DNA of 14,421 nucleotides from Nitrososphaeraceae archaeon (GCA_030038695.1 JASHSN010000545.1:1-14421); one strand, 5' to 3'; positions 1 through 7,710 are shown, counted from the first letter of the stretch. Program-made: numbers and translations. The notes: generated by a model not told the origin, from the letters alone.

Positions 1-522
1 GTCAAGCTCGCATTTAACGATGATGTTATTTCTAGTGCAGCAATAAATCTGTGTGCAGCAATGGCAGGAAAAGAAAACGGCGATGCGAGAAAAGCAATTG
101 ATTTGCTGAGAGTCGCTGCAGAAATCGCCGAAAGAGAAAGATCAGTTAATGTCGGAGAAAAACACATTCGATTAGCACAGGAAAAGATCGAGAAAGATAC
201 CAATTATGAAGTTTTAAAAAATTCTACTACTCATACTAAAATAGTGATATTGGCTATACTGAAATCGAAGAATGGGAATACTGGTGAAGTATATGAGATC
301 TATTCTTCTTTATGTAATAGTGCTGAACATGAACCACTAACTCAACGACGTATAACACAAATAATAAGTGAACTCGACCAATTAGGTCTGGTAACAAGTG
401 ACGTGGTGAGCAAAGGACGCTATGGCAGATCACAGAGAATCAAAATTACGGTTCCCACATTAACTGTGAGAGACGCATTCAAGGACGATCCTTCTCTTCC
501 TGCATGGGATTTGGCTGATTGA
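1..522 (+). CDS. cdc6: Orc1/Cdc6-type replication initiator, C-terminal part (5' end outside window)
   Basis: The reading frame is open from base 1 to the TGA at 520-522, so the visible 173 residues are the end of a longer protein; the ATG at 61 is internal. Residues 27-36 (GDARKAIDLL) match the sensor-2 region of the Orc1/Cdc6 AAA+ ATPase, where the Arg contacts the nucleotide. After this lid comes a basic, helical region and a C-terminal winged-helix domain (about residues 75-160) with the pattern LTQRRITQIISELDQLGL, typical of the origin-binding wing of these initiators. Family knowledge: these proteins bind origin recognition boxes and load the MCM helicase. The Walker A and B motifs lie upstream and cannot be checked. 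The gene ends 44 bp inside the convergent polymerase D small subunit gene. No origin repeats are visible here; an origin, if adjacent, would be upstream of base 1. Confidence 0.9.
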   Translation, partial: VKLAFNDDVISSAAINLCAAMAGKENGDARKAIDLLRVAAEIAERERSVNVGEKHIRLAQEKIEKDTNYEVLKNSTTHTKIVILAILKSKNGNTGEVYEIYSSLCNSAEHEPLTQRRITQIISELDQLGLVTSDVVSKGRYGRSQRIKITVPTLTVRDAFKDDPSLPAWDLAD

Positions 523-2062
523 AATTCATCTGAAATGGTTGGAGATTAGCTAGATTAACTACAATCGCAATTCCCGGGGATGGAGTGATGCCCATCATCT
601 GTTGATATTTGGTTTGCGCTTGCCATGCACCTGAATTAACGATCAAAGTTCCACGATAATTTTGGACATCTATATTATGCACATGTCCTGAATGAAGTAT
701 GTCTGGAACTTCGGTAATTACCATCATATCTTCGAGTTCCGGTCCTATAGGTGTACGCTCTCCGTAAATAGGTGATAGATGGCGTGCTTTGAGTAATATC
801 TTCATTGCTTCTGCCGGTTTTGAATAGCTTAAACCTGGGGTTGTAGCAATGATATCATCCAAGCTCTGACCGTGATACATCAATATTTTTACGCCATTCA
901 ACTCCACTAAACTAGGATTTCCTAGCATTGTAAAATTCTCAAAAGAATACAGTTTATTCGAATATTCTCTTGGCAGTGCCGGTTGTGGCAGTGCTCTTCT
1001 CCCCGGGTCGTGGTTACCTGGAATTATAAAGACCTTAATATGTTGTGGAATTTTAGCAAGCAAATCAGCGACATGACTCATTTGTTCACCGGCATTCATT
1101 TCGATTAATTCTTTTTCTTGATTAGGAAATATGCCTATACCGTCAATCAAGTCTCCTCCTATACATACAAATTTGGTCTTGCTTACGATTTCGTCATCAC
1201 TGGAGGATAGCCAATTCAGAAATCTAATAAATTCTACTTCCAGAAAGTATTTACTACCGACATGAAGATCCGAAATTAAGACCGCATACGATTCTGATTT
1301 TGATCGATTTGGAAGATGATCTGGAATGTCTGGAGAGACTAAATTTCTTACGACAAAACCTTGTGTTCCTTTTTTCTTAATATTATCAACTTCTAGCATA
1401 ATCATTTGGTCGAGTGTGAGCATTGAAGCCTGTTTCTTCAATTCTTCAGTAACTGCAAGTACATTCACTATTCCGCTGTAATCGTCGAGCACCATCTCTA
1501 AACCATTCTTTTTTGAACGCTTCGACATTAACAAACCGACTATAACAGAGGAATTTGTATTCGCGTCTCCATTCACGTCGTATCTCTTTCTTAACTTTGC
1601 GTTATTGGATTTGTGCTTTAGAGATGTAATTTTCGTAATCCGTTTACTATCAGGACGTAATGCTATGATACGGAGTAATTTTTCAAATCGACTGCGGAAA
1701 AGCGCAGTATAACCCTTAACGCCCTCTCCGTTATTGATATTAGATGTCGGATCGAAAATCACTTTGTATGAATACCCAGTAGTATGATTCGCATCAGTGA
1801 TGGTAGTCGTGGTACTGAGTATCGTATTACTAAAGCTATTAACATCAGTCGTCTTTTCTTCTGCATTAATAAGATTCTTGATATCTTCGACTACGATAGA
1901 AGAACTTTGCTTGTGTTTGATTTTTATTTTAACTATGTCTTGCACGACCTTTAAAGTATCGATATCAAGTCCTTTGAGCATCGCAAAGGCATCAGGATGT
2001 ATTTGATAACCTTTGCTAATTGCAAATGACAATGCATTAAAAATTTCTCTTTGCATAGACAC
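479..2062 (-). CDS. polB: DNA polymerase D (PolD) small subunit DP1, 3'-5' exonuclease
   Basis: This is a 527-residue protein of the DP1 family, the proofreading subunit paired with DP2 in the replicative polymerase D of most archaea except Crenarchaeota. The N-terminal 100 residues are helical and Ser/Thr-rich. An OB-fold region spans about 165-245 (VIVGLLMSKRS, DDYSGIVNVLAV). A calcineurin-like phosphoesterase domain runs from 258 to the end. Its metal-binding motifs are intact: DLH at 265-267, GGD at 302-304, GNHD at 349-352, YHG at 396-398 and GHVH at 459-462, so nuclease activity is expected. The start at 2062 is GTG; an ATG two codons in (2056) is equally possible. A TATA-like box at 2094-2101 puts transcription start near 2070. 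The 3' end overlaps the convergent cdc6 gene by 44 bp. The large subunit DP2 is not in the window. Confidence 0.95.
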   Translation of the reverse strand: MSMQREIFNALSFAISKGYQIHPDAFAMLKGLDIDTLKVVQDIVKIKIKHKQSSSIVVEDIKNLINAEEKTTDVNSFSNTILSTTTTITDANHTTGYSYKVIFDPTSNINNGEGVKGYTALFRSRFEKLLRIIALRPDSKRITKITSLKHKSNNAKLRKRYDVNGDANTNSSVIVGLLMSKRSKKNGLEMVLDDYSGIVNVLAVTEELKKQASMLTLDQMIMLEVDNIKKKGTQGFVVRNLVSPDIPDHLPNRSKSESYAVLISDLHVGSKYFLEVEFIRFLNWLSSSDDEIVSKTKFVCIGGDLIDGIGIFPNQEKELIEMNAGEQMSHVADLLAKIPQHIKVFIIPGNHDPGRRALPQPALPREYSNKLYSFENFTMLGNPSLVELNGVKILMYHGQSLDDIIATTPGLSYSKPAEAMKILLKARHLSPIYGERTPIGPELEDMMVITEVPDILHSGHVHNIDVQNYRGTLIVNSGAWQAQTKYQQMMGITPSPGIAIVVNLANLQPFQMNFNQPNPMQEEKDRP

Positions 2063-2093
2063 GTACTGCCATTTCCATTAGGGATATCATGTT

Positions 2094-2101
2094 TAATTAT
2101 A
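2094..2101 (-). promoter_or_regulatory. TATA box of the DP1 gene
   Basis: On the minus strand this reads TATAATTA. Its centre lies about 35 bp before the GTG and about 41 bp before the alternative ATG of DP1, predicting a leader of roughly 8-14 nt. It sits almost back to back with the box of the divergent membrane-protein gene. Confidence 0.5.
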
Positions 2102-2123
2102 TTTTTCTAATGGCAAAAACTAA

Positions 2124-2131
2124 TTATAATA
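2124..2131 (+). promoter_or_regulatory. TATA box of the SpoIIM-like gene
   Basis: TTATAATA is centred 27 bp before the TTG at 2154, the standard archaeal distance from box to transcription start. The mRNA is therefore probably leaderless and begins at the TTG codon. This supports a start that would otherwise look weak. Confidence 0.55.
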
Positions 2132-2153
2132 ACAGAATACTATTGTTTGTATA

Positions 2154-2690
2154 TTGCCTTTTAATATCAGGCAACGCGTTACTTATGTAGCGTTAGGCAT
2201 CGTTGCTTTCTTGATTGCCTATTCTGCTGGTGCAGCAGTTCATATGGGCAAACAGCAAACAGCGGACTTAAGACGACATTTTGCTGAACAGATTAGAGGC
2301 ATTGATCAAAACGGAATTTTCATCAACAACGCCAGGATCGCGCTCGGGATGTTCGTGCCTGCAGCAGGGATAGGACTAGGAGTAATCTCTGGTTTTTATA
2401 CGGGGATGATATTTACTGCAATTGCCGCAACCTCCACTCTTAATAATGTTCCTCCGCTGGTAATCCTTATTACTCCGTTTGGGATAATGGAAGTTTTTGC
2501 TTATGGTATAGCGATATCCAGAAGTGGTATATTCATTTATCAAATTGTAAAGAAAAAGTCATGGAGAGAATATGCCATCCCAATCCTCATCGAGATTGGA
2601 ATTGTCATATTGATATTATTAGCTGGAGCGGTAATTGAATGGCAGATTATAACACAGTTCAAAGGTTCCCACGTACTTCCAAATGCATAA
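2154..2690 (+). CDS. SpoIIM/DUF95-family integral membrane protein
   Basis: This 178-residue, strongly hydrophobic protein has about five membrane segments (roughly 10-28, 62-80, 83-97, 102-130 and 141-163). The IFINNARIALGMF stretch at 55-67, followed by a Gly-rich segment and the ITPFGIMEVFAYGIA region at 106-120, matches the pattern of the SpoIIM/DUF95 family (LNN.R.A ... PHGIFELPA). The usual His of the second motif is replaced by Phe here. In Bacillus SpoIIM works with SpoIID/P in peptidoglycan remodelling; archaea have no such wall, and the archaeal members have no established function. A role in membrane organisation or transport is only a guess. The TTG start is the only start-type codon after an in-frame stop at 2130-2132 and is supported by a correctly spaced TATA box. 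The gene is divergent from DP1 with a 91-bp gap. Confidence 0.7.
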   Translation: MPFNIRQRVTYVALGIVAFLIAYSAGAAVHMGKQQTADLRRHFAEQIRGIDQNGIFINNARIALGMFVPAAGIGLGVISGFYTGMIFTAIAATSTLNNVPPLVILITPFGIMEVFAYGIAISRSGIFIYQIVKKKSWREYAIPILIEIGIVILILLAGAVIEWQIITQFKGSHVLPNA

Positions 2691-2731
2691 TTCGGGAGTG
2701 ACTAGGTGATTTGAATTAAAATATAAAGAAA

Positions 2732-2770
2732 CAGGAAAAGATATGCAATTTATTCATGCTCAGTTTCCTG
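2732..2770 (+). terminator. Hairpin downstream of the SpoIIM-like gene
   Basis: CAGGAAA (2732-2738) is perfectly complementary to TTTCCTG (2764-2770) around a 25-nt loop, 41 bp after the stop codon. There is no strong T-run after it, so it may be an RNA-processing or stability hairpin. The rest of 2691-2930 shows no gene. Confidence 0.25.
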
Positions 2771-2930
2771 AACATAACAAATACCCGCTAACTCCTGCAT
2801 CAGTGTACCATTCGGTATGATACTTCGATAAACAGTATTTATGTAGAGACAATATAGACACCCGTCTTACGATCGGCAGAGATTCAGATTCCAGAGGTTA
2901 GTAAAGTAATATATGAAGAATATGTGAAGG

Positions 2931-3058
2931 TGCGGGAGGTGGGATTTGAACCCACGAACCCCTAAGAGATGAGGTACCACAGTCAGGCTATAACATCTGA
3001 GCGTCGTGTCGACACCTTTTCCGATCTCACGCCGTTGACCGGGCTTGGCAACCCCCGC
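2931..3058 (-). tRNA. tRNA-Leu with intron sequence in the anticodon arm, anticodon probably CAG
   Basis: Read on the minus strand, the ends make a 7-bp acceptor stem, GCGGGGG (3058-3052) with CTCCCGC (2938-2932), and the discriminator A at 2931. CCA is not encoded (CCT follows). The D arm (GCC...GGC), the long variable arm and the T arm (GTGGG TTCAAAT CCCAC) are those of a class II tRNA, and the D-arm sequence plus A73 point to Leu. The gene is 128 nt, about 43 nt too long. The best reading uses two introns: exon 3026-3058, intron 3003-3025, a 7-nt exon GCTCAGA (2996-3002), intron 2976-2995, exon 2931-2975. Joining them gives an 85-nt tRNA with anticodon stem TGAGG/CCTCA, loop CTCAGAA and anticodon CAG. 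A single canonical intron would give a loop without U33, a mismatch and a Ser-type GGA triplet. I could not confirm bulge-helix-bulge motifs by hand. The tRNA identity is firm; the splice pattern is inference. Confidence 0.88.
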
Positions 3059-3100
3059 ATCAGATAGCTACGTGATAGACTATTGTTAGACATTATCTTA

Positions 3101-3110
3101 GTTTTATAAG
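3101..3110 (-). promoter_or_regulatory. TATA box of the tRNA-Leu gene
   Basis: The minus strand reads CTTATAAAAC. The centre is about 47 bp before the first tRNA base, implying a 5' leader of about 20 nt for RNase P to remove. Confidence 0.4.
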
Positions 3111-3164
3111 TATATTTTCGAACCGTCTAGTCAGAGTTGATATACATGCTTAACGCGTTAGATG

Positions 3165-3701
3165 TTAAGGTAAATCCGTAAATTTGTATTCTTTAGTTGC
3201 TGTATCGAAGATAATAATCCCGCCTTCCTCGAATGCGCCGGATACACTTGTAACTTTTTTGTGAGCAGTACCGGGATTAAGAACTAACGTCTTCCCGTTA
3301 TTTTCGTATTTTCCGTTTGAAAATTTTGGTTCTCTTATGTGGGTATGTCCACAAACAAGTATATCGTACTTCCTACTGTTGATGAGTTGTTTCTTAACTT
3401 CTACGGCCGTTCCGTGGTATATCCCGAACTTCAATCCTGAAATCTCTATTTCACCTACTTCCCCCTTTAATTCTCCATTTATATCGAGAAAGTTTTTAAG
3501 TAGATGTACCTTTTCTCCATCGTTGTTTCCAAGCACCCCTATTAATTTGGCATTCAATTTTTCGAATTCTTTGACTACTCCAGGAAAGACGTAATCACCA
3601 GCATGAATCACGGAATCTACTCTTTCCGCATTGAATATTTCTATTGCTCTTTGGACATTCTTAATGTCGTCGTGGGTATCTGATATTATCCCGACTAACA
3701 A
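3165..3701 (-). CDS. YfcE/MJ0936-type metallophosphodiesterase
   Basis: This 178-residue protein is full length for the YfcE/MJ0936 branch of calcineurin-like phosphoesterases. All metal-binding motifs are present in order: SDTH at 7-10 (D8, H10), HAGD at 33-36 (D36), GNND at 58-61, YHG at 95-97 and GHTH at 118-121, followed by the family's LNPGTAH-type turn at 141-147. Characterised relatives bind two divalent metals and hydrolyse model phosphodiesters; the natural substrate is unknown. It is predicted to be cytosolic, with no signal peptide or membrane segment. The start is TTG at 3701; no ATG or GTG lies between it and the in-frame stop upstream, and the first motif is already at residue 7. 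It faces away from the uracil-DNA glycosylase gene, and nothing in the context assigns a pathway. Confidence 0.9.
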   Translation of the reverse strand: MLVGIISDTHDDIKNVQRAIEIFNAERVDSVIHAGDYVFPGVVKEFEKLNAKLIGVLGNNDGEKVHLLKNFLDINGELKGEVGEIEISGLKFGIYHGTAVEVKKQLINSRKYDILVCGHTHIREPKFSNGKYENNGKTLVLNPGTAHKKVTSVSGAFEEGGIIIFDTATKEYKFTDLP

Positions 3702-3718
3702 AGTTAATATGTCAATAT

Positions 3719-3726
3719 TGTTATAG
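3719..3726 (-). promoter_or_regulatory. Possible TATA box of the phosphodiesterase gene
   Basis: The minus strand reads CTATAACA, centred about 22 bp before the TTG start. This is slightly shorter than the usual 26-27 bp but would allow a leaderless transcript. Confidence 0.3.
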
Positions 3727-3888
3727 AATTTGGGTCTTTCTATTCTGTACTAGGTATTCGTGTGATAAAAGTTGTCACTTCTTGACAGCACTGCAAAAAT
3801 AAATTTTAGAAAACTTTATCTCTATGCAACCGTACGTTTTCACAGCGTCTAGCTGTAAGTCAAGTGTGCGTAGAAAAACACATCAATA

Positions 3889-3895
3889 TTATATC
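3889..3895 (+). promoter_or_regulatory. TATA box of the uracil-DNA glycosylase gene
   Basis: TTATATC lies 49-43 bp before the ATG at 3938, predicting transcription start near 3919. It falls inside the open frame upstream of that ATG and so argues that the protein does not begin at the earlier ATG at 3824. A GGGAG stretch just before 3938 could serve as a ribosome binding site. Confidence 0.4.
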
Positions 3896-3937
3896 TATGC
3901 ATATCCGGGATGTCGTTGTCTGGAGCATGGGAGAATC

Positions 3938-4552
3938 ATGGTAGCTGCTCATAATCTTTCGAATGACTCGTTAGAAAAAATTGCTAGCGAGGTGATTGGA
4001 TGCCGACTTTGCAAACTTTCAAGAAGCAGAAAGAATGCAGTGCCTGGAGACGGTCAGGCTTCGGCAAAGGTGATTTTTATTGGGGAAGCACCAGGAAAAA
4101 ACGAAGACGAGACTGGAAGACCATTCGTAGGCATTGCTGGGCGTATTTTAGATGGAGTGCTGCGGAAGGTTGGAATAGAAAGGTCAGACGTTTTCATAAC
4201 TAATATAGTAAAGTGTAGACCTCCTGGGAATAGAGTACCTGGAGATGATGAACGTGCAGCATGTAGAGCTTATCTGGATAGACAGATTTCACTTATTGCG
4301 CCGAGAATCATTTGCATTTTGGGAGCTACCGCATATTCGTCAATTCTCGGTGGAAAATCCATCATTGAGAACAGAGGAAAAATTATTAAAAGAAACGGTC
4401 AAAAGTACCTAATAACAATACATCCTGCTGCTACGATTTATAACAGGAATCTGCTACATGTATTGGAAGATGATCTTTCTATTTTATCCAGGGAAATTAA
4501 AAAAATGGAAAATCTGGATAGAAATTCATTACTGGATTATGTCGGCGACTAG
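3938..4552 (+). CDS. udg: Family-4 uracil-DNA glycosylase (Fe-S)
   Basis: This enzyme removes uracil from DNA, the first step of base excision repair of deaminated cytosine. Numbered from the ATG at 3938 (204 residues), the four Fe-S cluster cysteines of family 4 are present: C22 and C25 (CRLC), C93 (VKCRPPGNR) and C109. The active-site motif GEAPGKNEDETGRPF is at about 49-63 and the conserved IHPAA motif at about 161-165. The frame stays open upstream to an ATG at 3824, but those 38 residues do not resemble the family, contain a TATA-like box and would make the protein unusually long. I therefore chose 3938, which has GGGAG just before it. The fourth PolD-related link is functional only: archaeal replicative polymerases stall at template uracil, and DP1 lies about 2 kb away. 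Confidence 0.93.
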   Translation: MVAAHNLSNDSLEKIASEVIGCRLCKLSRSRKNAVPGDGQASAKVIFIGEAPGKNEDETGRPFVGIAGRILDGVLRKVGIERSDVFITNIVKCRPPGNRVPGDDERAACRAYLDRQISLIAPRIICILGATAYSSILGGKSIIENRGKIIKRNGQKYLITIHPAATIYNRNLLHVLEDDLSILSREIKKMENLDRNSLLDYVGD

Positions 4553-5594
4553 CACGATGCCGTATCTTGTTGTCCATCTATTAACGACTCTTCGGTATGG
4601 GCTTTGTTTATCCGTGGTTTGGTGTGCTGTTGATTAACTTATTCTAAGAATTGAAAGCGCTACTTCCTACTTACACTTATACGAACTGAGGTCTTTTCGG
4701 TTAAGGCTCAGCTCGATTTGGTACTTTTAAAAATAAAAATTGAATTTGATGTTATGTTTCTAATATTTTTCTTATTAGTAATGAGTTCAAGTTTAACCTA
4801 TACGTAAAAGAAATAAAGTTACTAAAACTTATTCTTATATTCATTCAAATAATTTTCTACACGTCATTACTGCTTAAATCTAAAAGAGTGTAGATTACCC
4901 AAATCAAGACGGATTAGAGATAGGAGAATAATGAACCACACAATAGCGAACTATTCCTGATCCTTCATTTTATTTAAGCACAGAACTAAATCAAAATCCT
5001 TAATGTAAAATGCTGAAATAAATAGGATCGCCGGCTCTGCGTTTAATCTGTAATGAATTGGTTTCGCTGAATGTAGACTTAGAAGCAATCTCTTTCTGAT
5101 AAACCGAACGAACGAAACATTGTGGGGCGATACGATATGTCTGTAAGCGAATCAAAGTATTGGATGATTAACAAATACGATATCCGGTGAGTAAGAAATG
5201 TTATATTGTTATGATTTTCCGTTGAAAGTACCTTATATTCACAGCCTGTGGTGTATGGTGATGTTATTGATAATATGTCAGTACAGTACGAAAGTATTAA
5301 CGGTATTTAGAAGATAATTTCATGAGGATCCTGAGGACATGAAATAAACCATCTGGTATGTTGAATTATTAGGATCTTTCTTTATCTTTCAGTTTGAATA
5401 GTCTGTCGACTCCGACATCTTTTGTTTTTTAGAAAGACGCCTTTTTTTCCTTTAATGCTTATCGTATTTTGGTGTTATTTCATTATGCGTGTAATCAAAT
5501 TGTGATATTGTCGGTCCAGTAATCTGGTAGCTCTATTATACGGTTGAGTGCTAAGAATGCTGTAATCTGGATGTTTTGCGTTGAAATGACAACG
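4553..5594. other. About 1 kb intergenic region without a recognisable gene
   Basis: The stretch is AT-rich and broken by stops on both strands. I found no tRNA, no repeat array and no convincing start with coding-like sequence. A short open stretch near 5083-5187 encodes a peptide containing SESKYWMINKYDIR before a stop; it could be a gene remnant, but this is too short to claim. The only clear structure is the hairpin at 5317-5345. The region separates the repair gene from the orphan HNH gene. Confidence 0.5.
5317..5345. repeat. 8-bp perfect inverted repeat (hairpin)
   Basis: ATTTCATG (5317-5324) pairs with CATGAAAT (5338-5345) around a 13-nt loop that contains a further small TCC/GGA stem. 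It stands alone in the gene-free stretch, so its role is unknown. Confidence 0.4.
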
Positions 5595-5602
5595 TTATAT
5601 AT
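5595..5602 (+). promoter_or_regulatory. TATA box of the HNH gene
   Basis: TTATATAT is centred about 30 bp before the ATG at 5629, consistent with a leaderless or nearly leaderless mRNA. Its presence suggests the orphan HNH gene is expressed and is not debris. Confidence 0.5.
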
Positions 5603-5628
5603 TTGCGTATGATTAGCCATTTTAATAT

Positions 5629-6345
5629 ATGTCGATTGATTTAGGGAGAAATGTTCCTCTGCAGATCCAGAGACAGCTTAGAAAGGAATGTTTTTTTGGA
5701 TGTGCTATGTGTGGTTCTCCGTTAGTAAAGTATGCTCACATAGTTACGTATAGTAAGATTCAAGCATTCCTCCCTGAAAACATGATTCCTCTTTGTCCTC
5801 TGCATTATGGCAAATACGATACAGGAGAGCTTTCTGAATCATACCTGCGCGATGCAAAAAAAAACCCTCATAATAAATTACAACCGCAGGATGCATTTTT
5901 TATAGATACACAGGAGTTGGCCATAAATGTAGGAAAAACCAAGTTCATTAACACTTACAGAATACTGGTAATCGATGATTTTGACCTTATAACAGTAACT
6001 AGAGATAATGGAAAGTATTTCCTTTTTGACGTTAATTTTTTCGATAAGGTAAACAATATGATCGCAACAGTTTCAGAAAATAATTGGGTGTCCGAAAAAA
6101 GTATGGATTGGAACATAGATTACAGTCCTCGGAAATACTTGATAATCCAGAATCCTCAAAGAAACATAACATTCGAAATTACATTAGAAAATACAGAACT
6201 ATTCGTCACGGCAATGATGTACTATAACAGCTCTTCGATAAGAGTTACCAGAAATGAAATATCGCTTGATGAAAATGAAATAGGAATCGAAATTAAGAAC
6301 AGCGTGTTAAAAAATTATGACGCAGCTATTGTTGCATACACGTGA
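5629..6345 (+). CDS. HNH-motif protein with a beta-rich C-terminal domain
   Basis: Residues 19-65 form a zinc-finger HNH module: C25xxC28 (CAMC), H37 in the YAHI segment where the catalytic His usually lies, N51 (ENMIPLC), C56 and H59 (CPLHY), so the metal-binding and catalytic pattern looks complete. Residues 95-235 form a separate domain of regularly repeated short beta strands (for example KTKFINTYRILVIDDFDLITV, DVNFFDK, ENNWV, NITFEI). A similar C-terminal part accompanies HNH modules in some bacterial proteins, as far as I recall. HNH proteins are mostly DNA nucleases of mobile elements, restriction or defence; the actual target cannot be read here. There is no methyltransferase, terminase or integrase beside it. 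A good TATA box precedes it, a structured terminator follows it, and about 1 kb of empty DNA lies upstream, so it may be an acquired single-gene unit. Confidence 0.75.
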   Translation: MSIDLGRNVPLQIQRQLRKECFFGCAMCGSPLVKYAHIVTYSKIQAFLPENMIPLCPLHYGKYDTGELSESYLRDAKKNPHNKLQPQDAFFIDTQELAINVGKTKFINTYRILVIDDFDLITVTRDNGKYFLFDVNFFDKVNNMIATVSENNWVSEKSMDWNIDYSPRKYLIIQNPQRNITFEITLENTELFVTAMMYYNSSSIRVTRNEISLDENEIGIEIKNSVLKNYDAAIVAYT

Positions 6346-6360
6346 TATTTCTATTTTTGA

Positions 6361-6423
6361 CCAGCCCGATCGGATTACCTAGTTTTTATAAACTATTTCA
6401 GTACGGCTGGGATTTTTTATCCC
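6361..6423 (+). terminator. Nested hairpin terminator of the HNH gene
   Basis: CCAGCC (6361-6366) pairs with GGCTGG (6405-6410), enclosing a second hairpin TAGTTT (6380-6385)/AAACTA (6390-6395). The outer stem is followed by a six-T run (6413-6418). GGGAT (6409-6413) can alternatively pair with ATCCC (6419-6423). It starts 15 bp after the stop codon. The remaining DNA to 6633 shows nothing clear. Confidence 0.55.
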
Positions 6424-6633
6424 TATGTTAATACCACGGATGATTAACGGATAGTTATTAAAAATAATAACTTCTTGGGGATGAGGGAAATGTAATAGAA
6501 TACTCGTGAGAGCTACTTATATTCTGCTTTTATTAAAGTTGTATTTTGTTAAATCTTACGTGAATTGATGATAATTTAGTGAAAGTTCATGAAATATTAT
6601 GTATGAGTTGTTTGTGTAAAAATAAGGACTTAG

Positions 6634-7359
6634 TTATGACACAAGCTGCAAATACGTTTGACGTTTTACTTGATCAATTACCATGACAGATAACGGGTCG
6701 AAATATTTCCCTTCCAAATTAGAAATCTTACCTTTAAAAACAGTTTCTTTACCATCTTGTGTCAAATGCTCAAAAACACAAACCTTTATACTCGAAGTAT
6801 CGACTCCTTTTTTCCTCAAGAAAATTGCAATGTCGGATTGCATAAAGTTCTTTTTCGGATCCTTGGGCCATGGTCTGGGCAGCAAAATTACGCTTTTCCC
6901 ATTTACTACAGCGTCAATCAGCTCCATTTTTTTCCCCTCGATATCTCCGCTTACGTGGAAAGTAATTACGCATGCCTTGTCGAGGGGAACTTTGGATTTC
7001 GCCGCAGCGATCTGGATCGAACTGATGCCTGGAATAATTTCAACATTATCGTCGCCGAAAATTTCTAGTAGTCGATCGACAACCTCAGATTCAGAAAAGT
7101 TTACGTCACCAGTGAAAGGGACAGTGCAATAGTCATTATGCGCCATTTTATTATATACATCGTTGTATATCGTTTCTTGATTTTGCATAGTGATCTCGGA
7201 AACCTGTTGTTTGTTTTTATCTATTACGTCTTTTATTATGGTCAGAGTATATTTATATCCGATGACATACCGAGATTTAGTGATCGCGTATTTAGCTACA
7301 TCGGTCAAATAACTCGGGGAACCTGGACCTACTCCTATTACAAATAATTTCTTTGGCAA
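6634..7359 (-). CDS. cbiE: Cobalt-precorrin-7 C5-methyltransferase (CbiE-like)
   Basis: This 241-residue protein belongs to the SAM-dependent tetrapyrrole methyltransferases. It opens with the GVGPGSPSYLT loop at 9-19, has the FTGD segment at 82-85, and the PGISSIQIAAA motif at 110-120, which is the hallmark that separates CbiE/CobL-N from the other corrin methylases. An EHLTQDGKETVFKG segment near 197-210 and PLSVMVI near 222-228 also fit the family. CbiE methylates C5 of the corrin ring in anaerobic-type cobalamin synthesis. Nitrososphaerota make cobalamin, so the pathway fits the organism. No other cbi/cob gene is in the window, and no CbiT domain is fused. The start is TTG at 7359 (next in-frame stop at 7393-7395, no ATG between). 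Reassignment to another corrin methylase is possible but less likely. Confidence 0.82.
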   Translation of the reverse strand: MPKKLFVIGVGPGSPSYLTDVAKYAITKSRYVIGYKYTLTIIKDVIDKNKQQVSEITMQNQETIYNDVYNKMAHNDYCTVPFTGDVNFSESEVVDRLLEIFGDDNVEIIPGISSIQIAAAKSKVPLDKACVITFHVSGDIEGKKMELIDAVVNGKSVILLPRPWPKDPKKNFMQSDIAIFLRKKGVDTSSIKVCVFEHLTQDGKETVFKGKISNLEGKYFDPLSVMVIDQVKRQTYLQLVS

Positions 7360-7390
7360 ATTATAACGTAGACTATGGGTATTTGGATAG

Positions 7391-7398
7391 TTTTAAAC
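7391..7398 (-). promoter_or_regulatory. Possible TATA box of cbiE
   Basis: The minus strand reads GTTTAAAA, centred about 35 bp before the TTG start, predicting a leader of about 8 nt. The stretch 7399-7678 between this box and the promoter of the next gene is AT-rich and shows no gene I can support. Confidence 0.35.
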
Positions 7399-7678
7399 TT
7401 GGTCTTTTAGTTGCATATTCCCTTTGTATCGAAAGATAATTTGATTCTGTTGTTCTCCGTTTTTAAGTATGTGTACAGAATTTCCCTTTACAAATTCAAC
7501 TCTAGCAGCATCTTTAACTTCGGTAACAGTTTGGCCTGATTGTATACAGCTATTTGCATCGGTCTTGAAAGATTACGAGTTTTGTCTGTTACCTTGCGTT
7601 AATTTTGCGTTCTTCATTATCTATTATTATATCCATGCAGTTAGGGCGGATTTTGTATCCAAATAATTCAGCAGAACC

Positions 7679-7685
7679 TTTATAC
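7679..7685 (+). promoter_or_regulatory. TATA box of the 110-residue hypothetical gene
   Basis: TTTATAC is centred about 29 bp before the ATG at 7711, consistent with a leaderless mRNA. No GGAG-like ribosome binding site lies near the ATG. Confidence 0.5.
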
Positions 7686-7710
7686 TATGTGTATATATCG
7701 ATAATAGTAA

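Noticed and set aside
3824..3937. 38-residue N-terminal extension of the uracil-DNA glycosylase
   Set aside because: It does not resemble the family, holds a TATA-like box, and the ATG at 3938 has a ribosome-binding-like GGGAG and gives the usual family length.
5083..5187. Short open stretch encoding SESKYWMINKYDIR
   Set aside because: It might be a gene remnant, but no continuation was found in nearby frames and no family could be named.
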